Of a DNA stretch of 42,631 nt, positions 36,158 through 42,631 are shown in pieces. The stretch lies in contig JUEM01000015.1 of NCBI GenBank assembly GCA_000817085.1, forward strand, positions 1 through 42,631, in the 5' to 3' direction. The first letter of the stretch is position 1. Each line of letters begins with the position of its first letter. Both the position numbers and the translations under genes were made by a program. The stretch comes from a marine actinobacterium MedAcidi-G1 (GTDB lineage Bacteria > Actinomycetota > Acidimicrobiia > Acidimicrobiales > MedAcidi-G1). The notes under the pieces are model-generated. The model was not told the DNA's origin. It saw nothing but the letters and a program-made list of their open reading frames with translations, and ran no database searches.

Positions 36158-37561
36158 ATGCCATATTTACCAACTGCTGCTTATTCGATTTATATAAGAG
36201 TCGAACTTCAAAATGTCCCTAACACCTTAGGAAGATTTGCTACAGCTGTTGGTGAAGCAGGAGCAAACATTGTTTCAATGGGTGGTTTTGATGTCCGGGG
36301 TGAAATTTTAACGAATGACGTTGTAATAAACTGCAGAGACGAAGAACACGTAGATTCGGTGATTTCGCATATAAAAGAACTAGATGGTGTTGATTTGTTG
36401 TCTTGGCATGATCGAACTTTTGAAATGCACAAGGGTGGAAAAATTGAAGTTTCACCTCTAGCAGAGATTTCTGACAATCATGATTTATCCATGGCCTACA
36501 CTCCAGGAGTTGCGAGAGTTTGCATGGCTATTCATAAAGATCCATCTCGCGTCCATGATCTGACAATTAAGAAAAATACAGTCGCTATTGTTACTGATGG
36601 AACAGCAGTGCTTGGTTTGGGAGATATAGGACCTGAAGCTTCTTTGCCCGTAATGGAAGGAAAAGCTCTACTTTTTAAAGAGTTTGCAGGGGTAGATGCT
36701 TTCCCTGTGTGTTTAGATGTCACTGACTCATATGAGATTATTGAAACTGTCAAAAAACTCGCACCTTCTTTCGGTGGAATAAATCTTGAAGATATTGCCG
36801 CGCCGGCAGCATTCGAGGTTGAAGAAGCGTTGCAAGAAGCTCTTGACATACCCGTCTTTCATGATGACCAGCATGGAACAGCAGTCGTTACTCTCGCAGC
36901 GTTATGGAACGCACTTCGCTTGACCGGCAAAGAGATTGAAAATCAGTCTGTTGTAATAGCAGGCATGGGTGCCGCCGGAGTCGCTGTAGGAAAAATATTA
37001 ATTGGAGCGGGAGTCGGAGAGATCGTAGGTGTTGATCGCTCCGGTGCCGTTTATCAGGGACGTGAAAATTTAAATGTTGCAAAGGAGTGGTTTGCTAATA
37101 ACACAAACTCAGATAGGAAAATGGGCACTTTGAACGATGTGATCAAAGGATCAGATATTTTTATAGGTTTGAGCGGACCAGGACTTATTGATGCGAGTGA
37201 TCTTCGTAACATGGCTCCAGACCCTATTGTTTTTGCAATGGCTAACCCAGATCCTGAAATTCGTCCAGAGGAAGCTGATGGTCTTGCAGCTGTGATGGCA
37301 ACTGGTAGAAGCGACTACCCGAATCAAATTAATAACGTTTTGGCTTTTCCTGGAATTTTTCGTGGTGCACTAGATGTAGGTGCAACTCAGATTACTGAAA
37401 ATATGAAACTGGCTGCGGCAAAAGCCATAGCTGATTCCATTGAAGAAGATAATTTGAATCCTGATTTCATTGTTCCTTCAGTTTTTGATAAATCTGTGCC
37501 ATACAAAGTTGCGGAAGCCGTTGCTAGAGCAGCATTAAATGACAAAGTTTGTCGTTCATAA
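36158..37561 (+). CDS. ACT-domain malic enzyme
   Basis: A 467-residue protein with two parts. Residues about 9-85 are an ACT domain (RVELQNVPNTLGRFATAVGE), usually an amino-acid-sensing regulatory unit. The rest is a short bacterial malic enzyme: MAYTPGVARVCMAI, TDGTAVLGLGDIGPEASLPV, NLEDIAAPAAFEVEE (metal site), FHDDQHGTAVVTL and the Rossmann loop VIAGMGAAGVAVGKI. It would decarboxylate malate to pyruvate with NAD(P)+. It begins 35 bases after pyrE on the same strand. The ACT domain implies allosteric control by a small ligand that cannot be named from sequence. Confidence 0.92.
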   Translation: MPYLPTAAYSIYIRVELQNVPNTLGRFATAVGEAGANIVSMGGFDVRGEILTNDVVINCRDEEHVDSVISHIKELDGVDLLSWHDRTFEMHKGGKIEVSPLAEISDNHDLSMAYTPGVARVCMAIHKDPSRVHDLTIKKNTVAIVTDGTAVLGLGDIGPEASLPVMEGKALLFKEFAGVDAFPVCLDVTDSYEIIETVKKLAPSFGGINLEDIAAPAAFEVEEALQEALDIPVFHDDQHGTAVVTLAALWNALRLTGKEIENQSVVIAGMGAAGVAVGKILIGAGVGEIVGVDRSGAVYQGRENLNVAKEWFANNTNSDRKMGTLNDVIKGSDIFIGLSGPGLIDASDLRNMAPDPIVFAMANPDPEIRPEEADGLAAVMATGRSDYPNQINNVLAFPGIFRGALDVGATQITENMKLAAAKAIADSIEEDNLNPDFIVPSVFDKSVPYKVAEAVARAALNDKVCRS

Positions 37562-37574
37562 AAAAGATTAAAAA

Positions 37575-38306
37575 TTGAAATCTAAACACGTTGATATTGA
37601 AGGTGTAACTTTTGATCTTTGGAACACTCTTTTAGTTAGTGAACCGGGCGGTATTGAAGTCAGACAATCTGCTTGGCAAAAAGTAATTGATGAAAGAGGT
37701 TTGAATATCTCTTCCGATTTATTGCTATCAGTTCTTGAAATGCTCCCAGTCCGATTTGATGTTGAATGGCGAGCTGGCCGTCAATACACAGCCAAAGAGG
37801 CACTAGAAGACGCCTTCAACGTTTTTGGTGAGCAAATTACCCTTGAAGATCGCGAGGTTTTTACGGAAACTTTTGATCAAGCTTCTTTTGCTTTAAAAGT
37901 TGATGTTGTCGAAGGAGCGGAAGAAGTTTTGGCATACTTGGTCAAGAAAGATATAAAAACCGCGATAGTAAGTGACACCTCCTTGTCGGCTGGTAGGCAT
38001 TTACGGTTCTTTTTAACTGAATTTGGGATCTCTCCCCATGTAACTTTTTTTGCATTCTCTGATGAAGTGGGTGTCTATAAACCTGACGAAAAAATTTTTA
38101 TGAAAGCATTAGAAGGAATGGGAAATATCAAGCCATTTAAAGCTGCTCATGTGGGAGATTTAAAGCGCACTGATGTTGTAGGCGCACGAAACATTGGTAT
38201 GACCAGCGTCAGATTTAGAGGGGCAAACGATGATCAAGAGAACGAATTAGAAGCAGACTTTATAGTCGATCATTTGATGGAACTGCCATCTTTATTGAAT
38301 TTATAG
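37575..38306 (+). CDS. HAD-superfamily hydrolase
   Basis: A 243-residue HAD phosphatase-like enzyme. Motif I is FDLWNTLL with nucleophile D14; a tryptophan stands where many phosphatases have the second aspartate, as in the haloacid-dehalogenase-like branch. Motif II is IVSDTS, the motif III lysine is in VYKPDEKIF, and motif IV is HVGDLKRTDVVGA. A helical cap lies between motifs I and II. The TTG at 37575 is 13 bases after the malic enzyme stop. Substrate is unknown; a nucleotide or sugar phosphate is possible given the operon. It abuts the convergent phosphatase gene without any gap. Confidence 0.83.
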   Translation: MKSKHVDIEGVTFDLWNTLLVSEPGGIEVRQSAWQKVIDERGLNISSDLLLSVLEMLPVRFDVEWRAGRQYTAKEALEDAFNVFGEQITLEDREVFTETFDQASFALKVDVVEGAEEVLAYLVKKDIKTAIVSDTSLSAGRHLRFFLTEFGISPHVTFFAFSDEVGVYKPDEKIFMKALEGMGNIKPFKAAHVGDLKRTDVVGARNIGMTSVRFRGANDDQENELEADFIVDHLMELPSLLNL

Positions 38307-39110
38307 TCAGTCTGTTAAGAGAAAGTTTTTCAGTTCATTAAATCTTTGGTCACTAATTTTTAGACCAGTAAGCCTAAAGTTATCCCAGGTTCCAAACTTT
38401 TTCTTAATCTCTTCAAACACTGATGTCATAAAGTTCTCTTTGGCGTATAGAAGAGATTTAGCTATTTCCATGTATTCTTCAATAGGTTTTTCAGTTTTAT
38501 TTTCAATTGTTTCGACCAAACGATCTCTTATTTCTTTTTCTTTTAGTTCCATTTCTCTTTTGCGTAGTTTATTTGTCAGTAAATAATCTTCAATAATTAC
38601 AGATTCATCCACATTCAGAATTCCGAGTAAAAAAGCAGAAACAATTCCCGTTCTGTCTTTACCTGCTACACAATGGAAAAGTAAAGGAAAGTTATTGGGG
38701 TCAGTTAATGTTTCAAAAACTGGCACGTAAGAATCAAGTTTTTCATTGACCGAATTTTTGAAATATCTTTCAATAATTTCTCCTGTCATCCCAGTAGGGA
38801 TTTGTTCACCGTTCATAAAGTTTGCGGCGATGGCAAACTCGTTATCGTCAGAAGATACTGAGAAATTAAGAGTCTCAACTTTTTCCAAACTTGGTGTCGG
38901 GTACATTTCTATTTCCGAAGGTCTTCGCAAATCTACAATTGTTCTTAATTGCAGATTTTCAAATTTTTTAAAATCTTCTGTTTCCAATTCACTTAAATGT
39001 CCGCTTCGGAAGAGATATCCTGGTTTGACTTCTAGGCCAGTTTGAGTTTTTTTCCCACCTATATCTCTAAGATTTGCTTCTGGAATAATGATTTTTGGAG
39101 AGTGATCCAC
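38307..39110 (-). CDS. Tyrosine/dual-specificity protein phosphatase (PtpB-like)
   Basis: A 267-residue phosphatase of the atypical bacterial tyrosine phosphatase family (Y_phosphatase3 type). The P-loop HCVAGKDRTG at residues 146-155 holds the nucleophile C147 and R153, with the K-D insertion typical of PtpB-like enzymes that can also act on phosphoinositides. The N-terminal segment NLRDIGG and LFRSGHLSELETED, then TIVDLRRPSEIE, is characteristic. There is no signal peptide. ATG 39110 is used. It is transcribed divergently from the thiolase gene, 105 bases away. Confidence 0.88.
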   Translation of the reverse strand: MDHSPKIIIPEANLRDIGGKKTQTGLEVKPGYLFRSGHLSELETEDFKKFENLQLRTIVDLRRPSEIEMYPTPSLEKVETLNFSVSSDDNEFAIAANFMNGEQIPTGMTGEIIERYFKNSVNEKLDSYVPVFETLTDPNNFPLLFHCVAGKDRTGIVSAFLLGILNVDESVIIEDYLLTNKLRKREMELKEKEIRDRLVETIENKTEKPIEEYMEIAKSLLYAKENFMTSVFEEIKKKFGTWDNFRLTGLKISDQRFNELKNFLLTD

Positions 39111-39191
39111 AGAAAGACTTTATCTAAGATGCTTCTTAATCGTTTATTTTGAAAATAACGTGGGAAATCTAATGCTGTCGGCGATGATTGA

Positions 39192-40391
<1,200 letters not shown>

Positions 40392-40392
40392 T

Positions 40393-41304
40393 ATGGGTGT
40401 TCTTGACGGGAAAGTGGCAGTTGTTACTGGTGCTGGAAGAGGTCTGGGACGAGTTGAAGCTCTGGAGTTGGCAATGCATGGAGCGAGTGTTGTTGTTAAT
40501 GATCTTGGATTGACAAGAGATGGAATCGGTTCAGATACTGAACCAGCAGATTCCACGGTTGCTGAAATTATTGAACAGGGTGGAAATGCTACCGCTCATT
40601 TTGGTGATGTTGCTGACTGGGATCAGTCTAAGGAGTTGATAAATACGGCCGTAGATAAATTCGGTTCTTTAGACATCTTGGTGAACAACGCAGGTTTTAT
40701 TCAGGATTCGATGTTGCAAAAAATGACAGAAGAACAATTTGACTCGGTTGTCAGAGTTCATTTAAAAGGTCATTTCTGCATGATGCGCCACACAATGGCT
40801 CATTGGAGAGAGGTTTGGAAACAAGATGGAGAAAAACCATTAGGAGGGCGCATTATTAATACCTCTTCAGAAGCTGCTTTGATAGGAGCTTTAGGAACAG
40901 GAAACTACAGTGCGGCAAAAGCGGGGATTATCGCTTTAACTCTTTCGGCCGCCAGAGAATTACAAAGATTTGGATGTAACGCAAATGTTTTGATTCCGAG
41001 AGCTAGAACGCGTATGAATATGGGTGGTCCTTCAGCTTCACTTTTTGAAAAACCAGAAGAAGGTTTTGATAAATATGCGCCTGAACACGTAGCCCCATTA
41101 GTGGCATGGCTGGCATCATCGAATTCTGAAAGCGTCTCGGGAAATGTTTTACAGATTTGGGGCGGAGAACTTGTTGTTTATGAGAAACCTCGACGAATGT
41201 TTGAAACTTCGACAAATAAAGCATGGTCTTTCGATGCAATAGATTCTGAGCTGTCACTTTTCTTCGCAGAAAAAGAACCAATAATTGATGGTTTTGGAAT
41301 TTAA
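40393..41304 (+). CDS. SDR-family 3-hydroxyacyl-CoA/steroid dehydrogenase-like
   Basis: A 303-residue short-chain dehydrogenase. VAVVTGAGRGLGRVEALELA is the cofactor loop and LDILVNNAGF the structural motif. The catalytic serine is in NTSSEAAL and the Tyr-Lys pair in NYSAAKAG. The long N-terminal loop (VVVNDLG...) and a C-terminal extension resemble the 17-beta-HSD4/MFE-2 hydroxyacyl-CoA dehydrogenase branch, which fits its coupling to thiolase. ATG 40393 is chosen over the in-frame TTG 40378, which lies inside the thiolase gene; AAAGGA precedes the ATG. The stop shares TTAA with the convergent dehydrogenase gene. Confidence 0.9.
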   Translation: MGVLDGKVAVVTGAGRGLGRVEALELAMHGASVVVNDLGLTRDGIGSDTEPADSTVAEIIEQGGNATAHFGDVADWDQSKELINTAVDKFGSLDILVNNAGFIQDSMLQKMTEEQFDSVVRVHLKGHFCMMRHTMAHWREVWKQDGEKPLGGRIINTSSEAALIGALGTGNYSAAKAGIIALTLSAARELQRFGCNANVLIPRARTRMNMGGPSASLFEKPEEGFDKYAPEHVAPLVAWLASSNSESVSGNVLQIWGGELVVYEKPRRMFETSTNKAWSFDAIDSELSLFFAEKEPIIDGFGI

Positions 41305-42439
41305 ATATTTTTATTTAAAGCTTCTTCAGCAATTAATTTTCCTAGCGCATTTAAGCTTTTTCCCGCTCCACCCAAAGTGTCGGCTAATTGGATAACCCAT
41401 AAGAAGTAACGATGAATTGGATGTGTTGTATCTGCGCCTGTTCCACCATGCAGGTGTTGGGTAGTAACAACAATTCTTTGTCCAGCTTCTGATGCCCACC
41501 ATTTTGCTGAAGAGACAGCTTTAGAACATTCCAAACCTTCATCAATTTCCCATGCAGCTTGTAATTGTGTGACCCTTATTCCATCTATGTCAATATGAGC
41601 ATCTGCTGCTTGTAACGCGACGCCTTGATTTGTAGACAATGGTCTTCCAAACTGTTCTCGTTCTGAAACATGCTGAGCGGTCATAGTTAAAGCTTCCTCA
41701 CAACAACCAAGAACCAGAGCACAGATACCGATTTTTGCTCTTTGAGAAACTTCCTGAAAAATGATTTCACCTTTTTCATCTAAAAGGTCTTCTTCACTTA
41801 ATTCAACAGCATCAAATGATAGGTTTCCGTGGAGTTCAAGGTTTGTGGTTTCTACGATTTTTTTCTGCACTCCCTTTTTTTCTAAAGAGATGATTGCAAT
41901 TCTTTGATTTTCATCAATAGTTACCGGTACTAGAACAGCGTTACTTAAATTACAAGCAGGTACCGCAAGTTTCTCACCAGTTACGCGCCATCCGTTACCG
42001 TCATTTTCGGTAATTAGATTTGTTGAATTAGTGTGTGGAGTCCATGCTCCCGTAAGTATTTGATTTCCTGTGCAAATTTCTCGTAACCAATGCTTTTTTT
42101 GATTGTTTTTACCATATTTGGCTATTGCCCAAGATCCGAGAATAGATGTTGCAAAGATCCGAGAATAGATGTTGCAAGAAGTGGCACAGGGGCAACTTTT
42201 CTTCCTTGTTGCTCAAGTACAAGGGAGAGTTCTACCATCCCTAAACCGAGACCTCCATAACTTTCGGGAATAGTTACTCCTAGTAATCCGGAATCAGAAA
42301 GTGTTTCCCACAGATTTTTGTCAAACCTTTGATCTGTTTTTTCAATCTCTGCAACCCTGTCACTAGTTGACAAGTCACTAAAAATTGTTTTGGCGAGATT
42401 AGATAAATCTATTTGATCTTCCGAAAAGTCAAAATCCAT
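41301..42439 (-). pseudogene. Acyl-CoA dehydrogenase, frameshifted by a 23-bp tandem duplication
   Basis: The gene starts at ATG 42439 (MDFDFSEDQIDLSNLAKTIF) and reads as an acyl-CoA dehydrogenase to LLATSILGS. It then enters the second copy of a tandem repeat, changes frame and stops at about 42122 after LQHLFSDLGQ. With one 23-bp copy removed, the frame continues as GSWAIAKYGKNNQKKHWLRE through QILTGAWTPHTN, GWRVTGEKLAVPACN and on to the normal C-terminal domain (SEREQFGRPLSTNQG, HGGTGADTTHPIHR), ending at 41301. No other break was found. It would be the shorter partner of a FadE-type alpha2beta2 dehydrogenase with the upstream gene. Either a recent inactivating mutation or an assembly error. 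Confidence 0.88.
42131..42176. repeat. Perfect 23-bp tandem duplication
   Basis: The unit AAGATCCGAGAATAGATGTT plus GCA occurs twice back to back, at 42131-42153 and 42154-42176, with no mismatch. Because 23 is not a multiple of three, the second copy breaks the acyl-CoA dehydrogenase frame. Confidence 0.97.
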
Positions 42440-42631
42440 TAGCTTTTTTTGCTTTCTGTTTGACGGCTAGCTCTCGTCATTCCTAGTCCTACCCACGAAA
42501 CGATTTCCCGCATGACTTCATTAACACCTCCGCCAAAAGTGTTGATTTGAGCCGCTCGACCTGCTCTTTCTAGATCACCAAAAAGAACTGTTCCTGACTG
42601 ACCTCCTTTTATGCGTCCTTCTATGCCGATA
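42439..42631 (-). CDS. Acyl-CoA dehydrogenase, C-terminal part
   Basis: Partial: 63 residues enter from the right edge and end in a TAA whose last bases overlap the ATG of the next dehydrogenase (TAATG). The segment GDLERAGRAAQINTFGGGVN, followed by EVMREIVSWVGLGM, is the typical C-terminus of the larger FadE-type acyl-CoA dehydrogenases of actinobacterial steroid and branched-chain degradation. Those proteins commonly form heterotetramers with a shorter partner encoded next door. The start lies outside the window. Confidence 0.85.
   Translation of the reverse strand, partial: IGIEGRIKGGQSGTVLFGDLERAGRAAQINTFGGGVNEVMREIVSWVGLGMTRASRQTESKKS

Noticed and set aside
41301-41870. A separate short acyl-CoA dehydrogenase gene starting at GTG 41870.
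   Set aside because: The same frame is open and clearly dehydrogenase-like for another 250 bases upstream, to the tandem duplication. It is the back half of one frameshifted gene.

Overview
The window looks like a chromosomal stretch of an AT-rich, compact actinobacterium, probably a marine Acidimicrobiia-type lineage. This rests on the protein sequences: an HspR repressor closing a dnaK operon, a DUF5318-like zinc-ribbon protein, a mycobacterial-type dUMP-forming Dcd, an EtfD-like iron-sulfur reductase, and PurB, PurL and PurF that resemble their Mycobacterium counterparts closely. The base composition is clearly AT-rich by eye (not counted). GTG and TTG starts are frequent, neighbouring genes often overlap, and all four convergent gene pairs abut or overlap. 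No rRNA, tRNA, CRISPR array, insertion sequence or phage gene was seen.

Layout. (1) 1-8622, plus strand: an HDAC-fold deacetylase and a CCA-adding enzyme, a DUF5318-like protein and panB, then the replication/translation cluster rpsF-ssb-rpsR-rplI-dnaB, a small membrane protein and an MscS channel. (2) 8626-15723, minus strand: a probable four-gene operon encoding a proline racemase-family enzyme, an ornithine cyclodeaminase-family reductase, an MFS transporter fused to a LivF-type ATPase, and a LivH-LivM-LivG triple fusion. This is the most unusual part of the window. (3) 15931-17050, plus: a degraded HD-domain oxygenase-like gene and dcd. (4) 17047-20181, minus: etfD-like reductase and gpmA. 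(5) 20374-24124, plus: dnaK-grpE-dnaJ-hspR, with a J protein that lacks the zinc finger. (6) 24378-38306, plus: thirteen closely spaced genes, purA-purD-purE-purB-purC-purS-purQ-purL-purF-purM-pyrE, an ACT-domain malic enzyme and a HAD hydrolase. This covers most of de novo IMP synthesis plus AMP synthesis and OMP formation; purN, purH and purK are not in the window. (7) 38307-42631: a tyrosine phosphatase (minus), a thiolase and an SDR (plus), then two tandem acyl-CoA dehydrogenase genes (minus). The second dehydrogenase gene is frameshifted by a perfect 23-bp tandem duplication, and the first runs off the window.

How the parts may work together. The acyl-CoA dehydrogenases, SDR and thiolase form a beta-oxidation-like set whose electrons would pass through ETF to the EtfD-like reductase encoded in the same window. 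The minus-strand operon suggests uptake and conversion of a cyclic amino acid such as hydroxyproline or proline through a Liv-type importer whose second ATPase arrives as an MFS fusion; no binding protein is encoded nearby. Two intergenic regions, upstream of dnaB and of purA, share an identical 13-mer and contain DnaA-box-like sequences.
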